Assembly (NCBI RefSeq): GCF_000185965.1
Contig: NC_014924.1
Location: 1,860,001-1,924,000 of the forward strand
Length of the DNA stretch: 64,000 nt
Origin: Pseudoxanthomonas suwonensis 11-1
Lineage (GTDB): Bacteria > Pseudomonadota > Gammaproteobacteria > Xanthomonadales > Xanthomonadaceae
Direction of reading: 5' to 3'
In this document: positions 41,105 to 55,257 of the stretch, piece by piece
How positions within the stretch are numbered: position 1 is the first letter of the stretch
How the letters are laid out: the number at the start of each line of letters is the position of its first letter
Notes under the pieces: generated by a model
What the model was told of the DNA's origin: nothing
The model's input: only the letters and a program-made list of their open reading frames with translations
Databases searched by the model: none
Made by a program: the position numbers and the translations under genes

Positions 41105-42073
41105 ATGCGCCTGCGCAACCTGTCCCGGATTCCCGCCAGCGAGATCACCGACGAGGCGGTCTACCGCGACCGCCGCCGGCTGCTGGGCATGCTCGCCGCC
41201 ACCCCGCTGCTGGGCCTGTCCGGATGCGCCGAGGCCGAGCCCCCGCCGCCGCCGAAGACCCGCGTCAGCGTGGCCCAGGCCCGTGCCGGTTTCGGCACCG
41301 ACGAGGAGCTGACCCGCTACGAGGACATCACCAGCTACAACAACTTCTACGAGTTCGGCACCAACAAGGACGACCCCTCGCGCGCGGCGAAGACCCTGCG
41401 CACCTCGCCCTGGTCGGTGGTGGTCGACGGCGAGTGCGCCAAACCCGGCACGATCGGCCTGGAGGACCTGCTGCGCGGCATCGCCGCAGAGGAGCGCGTC
41501 TACCGCCTGCGCTGCGTGGAAGGCTGGTCGATGGTGATCCCCTGGACCGGCGTGCCGCTGGGCGAGGTGCTGAAACGCTTCGAACCGACCTCGAAGGCGA
41601 AGTACGTAGCGTTCACCACCCTCGCCGACCCGAAGCAGATGCCCGGCCTCCGCTACCGCTCGATCGACTGGCCCTACCGCGAAGGGCTGCGCATCGACGA
41701 GGCCATGCATCCGCTCACCCTGCTTGCCACCGGCCTCTACGGCAAGGCGCTGCCGCAGCAGAACGGCGCGCCACTACGCCTGGTGGTGCCATGGAAGTAC
41801 GGCTTCAAGTCGATCAAGTCGATCGTCGCCATCCGCTTCACCGAGCGCATGCCGAAGACCGCATGGAACGAACTGCAGCCTTCGGAGTACGGCTTCTTCT
41901 CCAACGTCAATCCGGCCGTGGACCATCCGCGCTGGAGCCAGAAGACCGAGCGCCGCATCGCCGGCACGAAGAGCAAGCTGTTCGCCGGCCGCATCCCCAC
42001 CCTGCCGTTCAACGGCTACGCCGACCAGGTCGCCTCGCTGTACGCCGGCATGGACCTGCGCAAGTGGTACTGA
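41105..42073 (+). CDS. msrP: Methionine sulfoxide reductase catalytic subunit MsrP (YedY)
   Basis: A 322-residue molybdopterin enzyme that repairs oxidised methionines in periplasmic proteins. The Mo-ligating cysteine is Cys137 in [15 protein letters not shown]. The N-terminus has a Tat motif (DRRRLLGML, residues 22-30) followed by a hydrophobic stretch ending LLGLSGCAE, which is also a lipobox (Cys41). E. coli MsrP is a soluble Tat substrate, so acylation here would be unusual. The msrQ start overlaps the last codons, the standard msrPQ pairing. Confidence 0.95.
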   Translation: MRLRNLSRIPASEITDEAVYRDRRRLLGMLAATPLLGLSGCAEAEPPPPPKTRVSVAQARAGFGTDEELTRYEDITSYNNFYEFGTNKDDPSRAAKTLRTSPWSVVVDGECAKPGTIGLEDLLRGIAAEERVYRLRCVEGWSMVIPWTGVPLGEVLKRFEPTSKAKYVAFTTLADPKQMPGLRYRSIDWPYREGLRIDEAMHPLTLLATGLYGKALPQQNGAPLRLVVPWKYGFKSIKSIVAIRFTERMPKTAWNELQPSEYGFFSNVNPAVDHPRWSQKTERRIAGTKSKLFAGRIPTLPFNGYADQVASLYAGMDLRKWY

Positions 42074-42729
42074 GTGGCGACACCAGCACCGCCCGTCCCG
42101 GCAGGGCGACTTCGCCGCGCATCATCGCCGCCAAGGCGCTGGTGCATGCGCTGGCGCTGGCCCCGGCGGCATGGCTGGGCTGGCAGGTGGCCGAGGTGTT
42201 CCGCACCGGCAGCGATGCACTGGGCGCCGATCCGGTGGCCGAGATCGAGCACTTCACCGGGCTGTGGGCGCTACGCCTGCTGCTGCTTACCCTGGCCATC
42301 ACCCCGCTGCGCCGGCTGACCGGGCAAACGGTGGTGCTGCAGTTCCGGCGCATGCTCGGGCTGTACGCGCTCTTCTACGCCAGCCTGCACCTGGCTGCGT
42401 ACCTGGTGCTGGACCTGGGCGGTTACTGGACCCAGCTGTTCGAGGACATCGCCAAGCGCCCGTATATCACCGTCGGTTTCCTGGCCTGGCTGCTGCTGGT
42501 GCCGTTGGCGGTGACCTCCACCCGCGGCTGGATGCGCCGTCTCGGCCGGCGCTGGGGCCAGCTGCACCGCGCGGTCTACGCCATCGGCGTACTGGCGGTG
42601 CTGCACTTCTGGTGGCTGGTCAAGTCCGACATCCGCGAGCCGGCGCTGTACGCCGGCATCCTCGCGGGGCTGCTGGGCTGGCGCCTGGTGCTGAAACTCA
42701 GGGCGCGCCGAACCACAGCAGCGCGCTGA
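42064..42729 (+). CDS. msrQ: Heme-binding membrane subunit MsrQ (YedZ)
   Basis: A 221-residue inner-membrane b-type cytochrome (E. coli MsrQ 211) that passes quinone-derived electrons to MsrP. About six membrane helices are visible, and heme-ligand histidines lie in [17 protein letters not shown] and in [21 protein letters not shown]. No ATG exists near the start; GTG 42064, overlapping the msrP end by 10 bases, gives the right length. Its last 32 bases overlap the end of the convergent FHA gene. Confidence 0.92.
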   Translation: MVLSGDTSTARPGRATSPRIIAAKALVHALALAPAAWLGWQVAEVFRTGSDALGADPVAEIEHFTGLWALRLLLLTLAITPLRRLTGQTVVLQFRRMLGLYALFYASLHLAAYLVLDLGGYWTQLFEDIAKRPYITVGFLAWLLLVPLAVTSTRGWMRRLGRRWGQLHRAVYAIGVLAVLHFWWLVKSDIREPALYAGILAGLLGWRLVLKLRARRTTAAR

Positions 42730-43489
42730 GCGCGCCGGCCAGCAGGATCGCGGCCAGCAGCAGCCACGGCAGGCGCACGCCGTTCGACCGGGCCGGAGGC
42801 GGCGCGGCGGCCGGAGCGGCGGTTTCGGTGCTGCTGCGTGCGGGCGCGCCCGGACCGGCCGGGAACTCGACCACGAAACGGTGCTGGCCGTCGAACACGA
42901 CCTGGTCGCCGGCGACCAGCACCGCATCACGCACCGGCATGCCGTTGACCACGCTGCCCTCGGCCGAGCCCTGGTCGCGCAGGAGCACGCGGGCGCCGTC
43001 GCGCTCGAGCACGGCGTGGCGCGACGCGAAGGCCGGCTCGTCGATGCGGATGTCGGCCTCGCGTGCCGAGCCCACCAGGCGCGGCTGGCCGAGGGTGAAG
43101 CAGCGGCCGTGATGGGCGCCGCCGACCCCGCGCAGGACCGCGCAGGCTTCGTGGATGGCCGCGCCGGCGGCATCGTCGACGTTCGCGGCCGGCTGCGCCG
43201 CGGCCCGAACCAGCAGTTCCACGCCGTCGGCATAGACCGCGTCGCCGGCACGCAGCAGGGCCATGCGCCTGACCGGACGGCCGTTGACGTGGATCCCACG
43301 GGCACCGCCGGCAACCTGCAGCCACAGCCCGCGCCTGTCCAGGCAGAACTGGGCCAGCAACGCGCCCGGCGCATCGCCAAGGCCGAGCGTGCCGTTGGCC
43401 TGGCGGACCAGGCGGAGTACGCCGGCGGCCAGCGGATGGTCCGCCTGCTGGCGGTTGCTGAAGTGCAGTTGCAGTGCGTGTTCTTGCAT
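42698..43489 (-). CDS. Double FHA-domain, C-terminally anchored membrane protein
   Basis: A 263-residue protein. The first half (about 1-95) looks like a degenerate FHA domain (GIHVNGRPVRRMALLRAGDAVY), and residues about 125-215 are a canonical FHA phosphothreonine-binding domain with RLVGSAREADIRI, SRHAVLERDGARVLL and SVVNGMPV. A Pro/Ala linker is followed by one membrane helix at the extreme C-terminus ([21 protein letters not shown]), so the FHA domains face the cytoplasm. No kinase or phosphatase is adjacent. It ends inside msrQ on the opposite strand. Confidence 0.82.
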   Translation of the reverse strand: MQEHALQLHFSNRQQADHPLAAGVLRLVRQANGTLGLGDAPGALLAQFCLDRRGLWLQVAGGARGIHVNGRPVRRMALLRAGDAVYADGVELLVRAAAQPAANVDDAAGAAIHEACAVLRGVGGAHHGRCFTLGQPRLVGSAREADIRIDEPAFASRHAVLERDGARVLLRDQGSAEGSVVNGMPVRDAVLVAGDQVVFDGQHRFVVEFPAGPGAPARSSTETAAPAAAPPPARSNGVRLPWLLLAAILLAGALSALLWFGAP

Positions 43490-43553
43490 GCGTGGCAGAC
43501 TATCAGCGCCATTGCGCCAGAGGCCAGTTCCGCGTGCGCGTCCCACGATATCC

Positions 43554-43841
43554 ATGGAGTCCAGCTTGTCCCAGATCGACATCGAACACGCCCATTCGCG
43601 CACGCCCGAGCAGGTCCGCCAGGCGGTGGAGGGCATCGCCGCCAAGCTGCAGGAGCGGCACGGCCTCAGCAGCCGCTGGGAAGGCGACGTCCTGGCGCTC
43701 GGCGGCCCCGGCATCGACGGCCGCATCGAGATGCTGCCGGGCAAGGTCCGGGTGCAGGCCGAACTGGGCTTCCTGTTCTCCGCCCTGCAGGGCATGGTCG
43801 AATCGGAAATCCGCCGCGTGCTGGCGGAAAAGCTCGACTGA
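43554..43841 (+). CDS. Polyhydroxyalkanoate-system family protein
   Basis: A 95-residue protein with the pattern IDIEHAHSRTPEQVRQAVEGIAAKL then GIDGRIEMLPGKVRVQAELGFL, matching the PHA granule region family (PHA_gran_rgn/TIGR02610). Such genes often sit beside phasins, as here. The structure resembles a small beta-alpha steroidogenic/lipid-binding fold; function is unproven. The ATG follows TATCC with no clear ribosome site. It is divergent from the FHA gene. Confidence 0.78.
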   Translation: MESSLSQIDIEHAHSRTPEQVRQAVEGIAAKLQERHGLSSRWEGDVLALGGPGIDGRIEMLPGKVRVQAELGFLFSALQGMVESEIRRVLAEKLD

Positions 43842-43907
43842 GGATCACGCGGTCTTTGCGTTTCGGCCGGGACACTGGCCCGAGTCCACTCACCAGAGGA
43901 TCCGGCC

Positions 43908-44438
43908 ATGACCGTTGAGAACCGCCATCGCGATACCCCCAGCGCCGCCGACGTGCAGGCCCAGGCCGGGCGCTTCGCGCGCGAACTGGGCGACTCGGCG
44001 CAGCAGGTCTGGCTGGCCGGGATCGGTGCGCTGGCCCGGGCCCAGGCCGAGGGCAGCCGCCTGTTCGAGCAGCTGGCCGAGGAAGGCCGGCAGGTCGGCA
44101 ACGGCCAGTCCGGCGATACCGGCGAGCACAGCGCCGCGGCCCGGCTGGAAAGCCTGCGCCAGGCGCTGGACGGTGCCTTCGGCCGGGTCACGGCCAAGGC
44201 CACCGAGGCCTGGGACAGTGTCGGCCGTTCGTTCGAGCACCGGGTCCAGGACGCGCTGCGGCAGATGGATGTACCCACCCGCGAGGACCTGGACGCGCTG
44301 GGCGCCCGCATCGATGCCCTGACCCGGGAACTGCAGCGACGCACCAGCACCATGCCCGAGGGGGTGGTGCCGCCGGTCCAGCCCAGCGGCCCGGCGCCGG
44401 GCGTGTCCACCCCGCATCCGGACGCCGGGATCGGCTAA
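43908..44438 (+). CDS. Phasin (PhaF/PhaI-type granule-associated protein)
   Basis: A 176-residue phasin-like protein: an amphipathic helix with QQVWLAGIGALARAQAEGSRLFEQLAEEG (about 32-60, split motif), a coiled segment and a Pro-rich tail. Phasins coat polyhydroxyalkanoate granules. The long Lys/Ala histone-like tail of Pseudomonas PhaF is absent. It lies 66 bases after the other PHA-associated gene. No PHA synthase gene is in the window, so the link to storage granules is by family only. Confidence 0.85.
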   Translation: MTVENRHRDTPSAADVQAQAGRFARELGDSAQQVWLAGIGALARAQAEGSRLFEQLAEEGRQVGNGQSGDTGEHSAAARLESLRQALDGAFGRVTAKATEAWDSVGRSFEHRVQDALRQMDVPTREDLDALGARIDALTRELQRRTSTMPEGVVPPVQPSGPAPGVSTPHPDAGIG

Positions 44439-44465
44439 CGCAGCATTCCACTGGTGGCGCCATAC

Positions 44466-44487
44466 GATTTGTTGCAAAGCACAAATC
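44466..44487. other. Small perfect hairpin in the phasin-nuclease gap
   Basis: GATTTGT pairs with ACAAATC (7 bp) around TGCAAAGC. It is locally AT-rich compared with the surroundings and lies 20 bases before a long-loop terminator; together they could be a short untranslated RNA or the 3' end of the phasin mRNA. Confidence 0.45.
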
Positions 44488-44507
44488 GCTTGGGCAGAAT
44501 CGAAGCC

Positions 44508-44571
44508 GGCCCGCCAGTCCAACCGCCGTTTGCTCCCCTCCCCTCTCGGCTTCCGGACTGGCGGGCCTTTT
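44508..44571 (+). terminator. Terminator with a 13-bp stem and 34-nt loop
   Basis: GGCCCGCCAGTCC pairs perfectly with GGACTGGCGGGCC and is followed by TTTT. The 34-base loop is unusually long and pyrimidine-rich (CTCCCCTCCCCTCTC). Confidence 0.75.
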
Positions 44572-44645
44572 CGTGCCTGCGATCCGGCGCCTCCGGGGCC
44601 GTGTACCATCCGGCGACTGCATTCGAAGAGGCCAACGGGGAACTG

Positions 44646-45623
44646 ATGTCCGCCTGGATCCTGGGGGGGAGCCTGGCATTGCTCACGGCAGCCGTGGGCC
44701 TGCCCTATACCTGGTACGTGCGTCGCGGCACCCATCGCTGCGCCGCCGGCCTGCGCGCGATCGCCGCGCTGCGCTGGAAGGAGCTGGCCACCCTGGTCGG
44801 CCAGGCCATGCAGCAGCGCGGGCTGCGCGACTTCCAGGGCCACCCCGGCGCACTGCATCCGGGCAGCCGCCTGCTGATGACCGACGGCAACCGGCGCTGG
44901 CTGCTGTCCTGCAAGCACGGCCGTGCCTACCGCCTGGCCCGTCGCCACATCCACCAGCTGATGGAGGAGATGGACCTGGCCGGCGCCCACCACGGCATCC
45001 TGCTGACCGAAGGCAAGGCGCGCCCCGATGCCCAGGCCTCGGCCGCCCGCCACGGCATCGAGATCATCGACGGCCGCCGCCTGTGGAGCCTGGTGCGTCC
45101 TTACCTGTCGCCGCTGGTGCTGGTCCAGATCGAGGCCGAGGCCGAGCGGCGCACGCGCCTGGAAACCCTGGGCGTGGCGATCTTCGCCCTGGTGCTGGCG
45201 ATCGGCCTCGGCGCCTGGGGCGACCGCCTCGAGGCGGCCCTGTCCCGCGGCAAGGGGCCGGTGGCCGCGGAAGCCTCCACGGCGCCCGCGGGCACGGAGG
45301 CGGACCCGCCGGCCAGCCAGATGAGCGAGCCGCCGCCGCTGCCGGAGGACGCCGACATCGAAGCCTTCCCCGACGAGGCCACCCTGCAGCTTTATCGCAA
45401 CGAGGTCGTGCGTTCGGTTTCCCAGAAGCCGGGCGTGGGCCGGGCGTACTGGCTCACCCACCACACCCTGGTGGTGAACCGGACCGGCAGCATCGACGCG
45501 ATCTGGCCGCTGATCTGCGCCGAGCTGGAGCGCTACCCGGCGCTGCGTGCGGTGCGGGTGCAACTCAATCCGCGGCCGGGCCGCGACGAGCAGGTGCGCT
45601 GGCGGCAGTGCCGCGTCCAGTAA
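44646..45623 (+). CDS. Membrane protein with restriction-endonuclease-like domain
   Basis: A 325-residue protein with two membrane helices, at about 3-22 and 171-190, around a soluble domain (25-165) resembling the Mrr/RecB nuclease fold: a core with RLLMTDGNRRWLLSCKHGRAYRLA, where an Asp and a downstream Lys fit the PD-(D/E)xK pattern although the usual acidic residue before the Lys is Ser/Cys, and a later HGIEIIDGRRLWSLV. The C-terminal 100 residues are acidic and periplasmic or cytoplasmic depending on topology. No methylase or specificity gene is near. Function unknown; it may be a regulatory or inactive nuclease. Confidence 0.65.
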   Translation: MSAWILGGSLALLTAAVGLPYTWYVRRGTHRCAAGLRAIAALRWKELATLVGQAMQQRGLRDFQGHPGALHPGSRLLMTDGNRRWLLSCKHGRAYRLARRHIHQLMEEMDLAGAHHGILLTEGKARPDAQASAARHGIEIIDGRRLWSLVRPYLSPLVLVQIEAEAERRTRLETLGVAIFALVLAIGLGAWGDRLEAALSRGKGPVAAEASTAPAGTEADPPASQMSEPPPLPEDADIEAFPDEATLQLYRNEVVRSVSQKPGVGRAYWLTHHTLVVNRTGSIDAIWPLICAELERYPALRAVRVQLNPRPGRDEQVRWRQCRVQ

Positions 45624-45648
45624 CGCGGAAGGGTCAGACGCCGGATAC

Positions 45649-45677
45649 GGAAAGGGCGGCCAATGGCCGCCCTTTCC
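45649..45677. terminator. Bidirectional terminator between the nuclease-like gene and gyrA
   Basis: GGAAAGGGCGGCC and GGCCGCCCTTTCC form a 13-bp perfect stem with an AAT loop in the 75-base gap between two convergent genes. Confidence 0.8.
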
Positions 45678-45698
45678 GTTGATTCCCGGGCGCGCCGG

Positions 45699-48305
<2,607 letters not shown>

Positions 48306-48389
48306 CTGGACTCTTCAGCTGGAACGGTCGGCGCCACCCGTGCCGGCGGCGGCGGGAGGCGCTGCGGGAGGACTCCACGCAAGCGCGCG

Positions 48390-48398
48390 ATTGTAGCA
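48390..48398 (-). promoter_or_regulatory. Candidate gyrA promoter (extended -10)
   Basis: On the minus strand TGCTACAAT (48398-48390) is a near-consensus extended -10 element in otherwise GC-rich sequence, about 85 bases before the gyrA start. No convincing -35 box was found at 16-18 bp. Confidence 0.5.
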
Positions 48399-48527
48399 CG
48401 AACGACCACTTCCCTGCCCCTGTTTGCACGCAGAAACAAGCACTTGCGGCGCCAGGCGACGGCGTCCGGGCGGTCTCTGCCAAATGTCCATCGGCGCACT
48501 TGCGCCAGGCGGGACAACTGTGCATAG

Positions 48528-48541
48528 ACTGTATACACAGT
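48528..48541. promoter_or_regulatory. Palindrome over the GntR gene start
   Basis: ACTGT-ATAC-ACAGT is a perfect 5-bp inverted repeat ending one base before the GntR ATG and including TATACA, a good -10 box. A regulator bound here would block transcription of its own operon, and the position implies a very short or absent 5' leader. Confidence 0.6.
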
Positions 48542-48928
48542 ATGAACAGCACGCTGCACATCTCCCAGGCCGATTCGCGCCCCATGTATCTGCAGATCAT
48601 GGAGCAGATCCGCGCGCGCATCGCCTCCGGCGACTGGGCCGCCGGCCGCGAGCTGCCCTCGATCCGGGCGCTGGCCGCATCGGTCAACGTCAGCGTGATC
48701 ACGGTCAAGCGCGCCTACCTGGAACTGGAACAGGAGGGGGTGATCGTCACCCGCCACGGCAAGGGCTCGTTCGTGGCCGAAAGCGGCAGCACCGCACGCG
48801 AGCTGCAGCTGCAGAAGCTGGACGAGCACCTGCGCGGCGCGGCCGACATCGCCCGCCAGCTCGGCCTGTCCAGCGACGAACTCCTCGGCCGCCTGCGCGG
48901 CATTTATCCGCCGGTGAAACCGCGATGA
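48542..48928 (+). CDS. GntR-family regulator, YtrA subfamily
   Basis: A 128-residue regulator with an N-terminal winged helix (PMYLQIMEQIRARIASGDWAAG, LPSIRALAASVNVSVITVKRAY) and the short C-terminal helical domain typical of YtrA-type GntR proteins, which control ABC transporter operons. Xanthomonas HpaR1 belongs to this subfamily. The ATG has no ribosome site but lies within a few bases of a -10 box, so the mRNA may be leaderless. It overlaps the ABC ATPase start by ATGA and is probably autoregulatory. Confidence 0.9.
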   Translation: MNSTLHISQADSRPMYLQIMEQIRARIASGDWAAGRELPSIRALAASVNVSVITVKRAYLELEQEGVIVTRHGKGSFVAESGSTARELQLQKLDEHLRGAADIARQLGLSSDELLGRLRGIYPPVKPR

Positions 48929-49248
48929 GCCAGACCCAGCACCTCCACATGCGCGGCGTGCGCAAGTCGTTCCGCTTCTTCGGCCTGCACGACCTGGACC
49001 TGGAGCTGGAACCGGGCCAGGTGATGGGCCTGGTCGGTCCCAACGGCGCCGGCAAGAGCACCACCCTGCGCCTGGTCATGGGCATGCTCGCCCCGGACGC
49101 CGGCCAGATCCACCTGTTCGGCCATCCGATGCCGGAAGCGCAGGCCGAGGCCAAGCAGCACGCCGGCTTCGTCTCCGCCGATATGCGCCTGCTGCCCAAC
49201 GCCACCCTCGGCTGGCACCTGCGCCTGCTGTCCTCGATCACGCGCTGA
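48925..49248 (+). pseudogene. ABC transporter ATP-binding protein, truncated
   Basis: A 107-residue remnant of an ABC-2-type ATPase. It keeps the N-terminus and Walker A (GLVGPNGAGKSTTLRLVMG) and runs to LLPNATLGWHLR, where relatives continue with the helical domain. The ABC signature, Walker B and H-loop are all missing, so it cannot hydrolyse ATP as a normal subunit. The frame stops at 49248, and a permease fragment starts in another frame at almost the same place, pointing to an internal deletion rather than a simple nonsense mutation. Confidence 0.85.
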
Positions 49249-49880
49249 TCGCGCTGCTGGTGGCCGGCGGCGAGACCGCGGCCAAACCGGACACGGCGGT
49301 CTACATGTTCGTCGCCTTCGCGGTGATGGCGGTCAGCATGCCGGGCCTGTTCGGCATCGGCGCCTCGCTGGCGATGGAGCGCGAGCTGGGCCTGCTGCGG
49401 TTGCGACGCGCACAGCCGGCGCCGGCAGGCGCCTGGCTGGTGGCCAAGATCGTCTGCGGCCTGGGTTTCGGCGTACTCGCCTACCTGCCGCTGCTGGCCA
49501 CCGCGCTGGCCGCGGGCCGGTTGCCGCTGGCGACCGGCGGGGTCGTGCTGCTGAGCCTGGCCCTGCTGGCGGCCGCGATCCCGTTCTGCGCGATGGGCCT
49601 GATGATCGGAAGCCTGTTCCGCGGCAACGCCGCGACCGGCTACGCCAACCTGGTCTACCTGCCCGGCTGCTACCTCTCCGGACTGTTCTTCCCGATGCCG
49701 GCGTCGCTGCACTGGCAGGTGTCGCTGTGGCCGCAGTTCCATGCCAGCCAGCTGGCCATGCATGCCGGCGGCGTGGAAGGGCTGCAGTTCGAGCCGGTGC
49801 TGGTCGCGGCCGGCAGCCTGGCCGGCTTCACCGTGCTGTTCAGCGCGGTGGCGATCTGGAGGCTGGCGCGCAAGGGTTGA
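49242..49880 (+). pseudogene. ABC-2-type permease, N-terminally truncated
   Basis: About 212 codons of an ABC transporter permease beginning ALIALLVAGGETAA, with roughly five membrane helices (YMFVAFAVMAVSMPGLFGIG, WLVAKIVCGLGFGVLAYLPLL and others) ending WRLARKG. The N-terminal cytoplasmic part and first helix expected for the family are absent, and no ribosome site precedes the first possible start (GTG 49260). Together with the truncated ATPase it marks a deletion that removed the end of one gene and the start of the next. Confidence 0.75.
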
Positions 49881-49923
49881 GCGGCAGGCAGCCGCGCGGA
49901 CATGGCGCGGCTGCCAGGTGGCA

Positions 49924-50982
49924 TCAGCCGGCGAACAGCGCCCGCATCTTCGCCAGGTCCGGCTGCTCGACCACGCCGCGCTCGGTCACGATCGCGTCGA
50001 TCAGCTCCGCGGGAGTGACGTCGAACACCGGGTTCCAGGCGGCGATGCCCTCGGCTACGGTGCGCACCCCGCCCAGGCCGTGCAGCTCGCCCGGGTCGCG
50101 CTGCTCGATCTCGATGGCCTCGCCGCTGGCGGTGTCCAGGTCCACGGTCGAGGACGGCGCCACCACCATGAACTTCACCCCGTGGTGGCGGGCGGCGATC
50201 GCCAGCTGGTAGGTGCCGATCTTGTTGGCGGTGTCGCCGTTGGCGCAGATGCGGTCGGCGCCGACGACCACCCATTGCACCGCACCGGTCTTCATCAGGT
50301 GGGCCGCGGCCGAGTCGGCGATCAGGGTGGCGTCGATGCCGTCCTGCTGCAGTTCCCACACGGTCAGGCGCGCGCCCTGCAGCCACGGACGGGTCTCGCC
50401 GGCATAGACCTTGGCGATGCGGCCCTCGGCCATGCCGGCGCGGATCACGCCCAGCGCGGTGCCGAAGCCGGCAGTGGCCAGCGAGCCGGTATTGCAGTGG
50501 GTCAGCACGCCACTGCCCGGTGCGACCAGGGCAGCCCCCAGCGCGCCCATGCGGCGGTTGGCGGCCAGGTCCTCGTCGGCGATGGCCTGCGCCTCGCGGG
50601 TGGCGACCTCGCGCCAGTCCGCGCCGGCAGTGGCCAGCGCCCTGCGCATGCGCGCCAGCGCCCAGGCCAGGTTGACCGCGGTCGGACGGGCGGCATTGAG
50701 CCGCTGCAGCGCCGGCTCCAGCTTCAGCAGCGCGGCGGTGCCGTCATCGGCCTCGACCGTCCCGCTCGCCAGCACCACGCCCCAGGCCGCGGCGATGCCG
50801 ATGGCCGGGGCCCCACGCACGGCCAGGTCGCGGATCGCCTGGGCGACCTCGTCGCTGTCGCGGCAGGTGACGTGCTCCACCACGAACGGCAGCTTGCGCT
50901 GGTCGAGGAGTTCCAGGGCCTCGCCGGTCCACAGGATCGGGCGGATATGGTCGTAACGGTCGAAGTCGAAGGCGGTATCCAT
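49924..50982 (-). CDS. mtnA: S-methyl-5-thioribose-1-phosphate isomerase
   Basis: A 352-residue isomerase of the methionine salvage pathway, converting methylthioribose-1-phosphate to methylthioribulose-1-phosphate. It belongs to the eIF2B-like fold; signatures are [13 protein letters not shown], the active-site cysteine in [20 protein letters not shown] and the aspartate in [20 protein letters not shown]. The start ATG 50982 gives the usual N-terminus. No other mtn genes are in the window. It converges on the permease remnant. Confidence 0.95.
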   Translation of the reverse strand: MDTAFDFDRYDHIRPILWTGEALELLDQRKLPFVVEHVTCRDSDEVAQAIRDLAVRGAPAIGIAAAWGVVLASGTVEADDGTAALLKLEPALQRLNAARPTAVNLAWALARMRRALATAGADWREVATREAQAIADEDLAANRRMGALGAALVAPGSGVLTHCNTGSLATAGFGTALGVIRAGMAEGRIAKVYAGETRPWLQGARLTVWELQQDGIDATLIADSAAAHLMKTGAVQWVVVGADRICANGDTANKIGTYQLAIAARHHGVKFMVVAPSSTVDLDTASGEAIEIEQRDPGELHGLGGVRTVAEGIAAWNPVFDVTPAELIDAIVTERGVVEQPDLAKMRALFAG

Positions 50983-51005
50983 CGCGCCATTCTAGCGGCG
51001 CGCGG

Positions 51006-51716
51006 CTAGTCCACCGCGAACTCGGCGCGGCAGCCCTCGTCGACCCACACCCGCTCGGCGTCCCAGCCCCAGGTGCGGTCCTTCTCGCAGGCCGAAGTGG
51101 ACAGCTGCCTCACCAGCACCACCTCGCGCTCGACCGTGGTGCCGCAGCTGCGCCGGCGGCGGTCGCGCGATTCGCATTCGAGCAGGCGCGCGCCGGGCGG
51201 GAAGCCGGTCTCCGCATCGCCGATCTCGAACTCGCCCTTGCAGCCGCGGGAGACACGGATCTCGTTGCGCCCCACGTCCCAGCTCTCGCCGCGCCGGCAT
51301 GGCGCCGAGGCCAGCTCGCGCAACAGGCGCACCGGCGCGCCGCGCAGGATCACAGGGCAGCTCTCGTTCCTGCCCCGGCTCGACTCGCAACGCACCACCC
51401 TGCGGGTGGCGACATCGGCACCGGGGCGGGCACGGAACTCGGCGCGGCAACCGCGCGCGACCCACACGCCCAGCGTGTCCACGCCCCAGTCGGTGTCGCG
51501 GATGCAGGCGTTCTGCGACAGCTGGCGCACCAGCACCACGCCGCGCGAGGTATCCATCGGGCAATGCACCCGGCGCGTATCCGGCGATTCGCAGCGCACC
51601 TGCTCCGGCAGCGCCGGCCTGGCCGCGGCCGCGGCCGCGGGCGTCGGCACCAGCCAGGCCAGCGCCAGCAGCGCGCCAAGCATCGCGGTGGCACCGGCAC
51701 GGTTCCCCTCAGGCAT
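51006..51716 (-). CDS. Secreted DUF3011 protein with three repeats
   Basis: A 236-residue protein with a signal peptide (cleavage after about VPTPAAAAA) and three tandem DUF3011 units. Each follows the plan VRCES..R...C, V.L.RQLS...C, W......VWV..GCRAEF, ending at about residues 95, 165 and 236; conserved cysteines suggest disulfides in the periplasm. The unit-2 central part is the most divergent. ATG 51716 was chosen because GTGGA precedes it and a plausible signal peptide follows. Function of the family is unknown. Confidence 0.75.
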   Translation of the reverse strand: MPEGNRAGATAMLGALLALAWLVPTPAAAAAARPALPEQVRCESPDTRRVHCPMDTSRGVVLVRQLSQNACIRDTDWGVDTLGVWVARGCRAEFRARPGADVATRRVVRCESSRGRNESCPVILRGAPVRLLRELASAPCRRGESWDVGRNEIRVSRGCKGEFEIGDAETGFPPGARLLECESRDRRRRSCGTTVEREVVLVRQLSTSACEKDRTWGWDAERVWVDEGCRAEFAVD

Positions 51717-51797
51717 CACGTCCACTTCCCGGGCAGGCATTGCCGTCGGATTGTGGTCGGCCGATGCAAACATGCGGTGAACGCCATGCGGCTTCGT

Positions 51798-55222
<3,425 letters not shown>

Positions 55223-55257
55223 CTAGCGTGCGGGGGACGCCACCGCCGGTACCCGCC

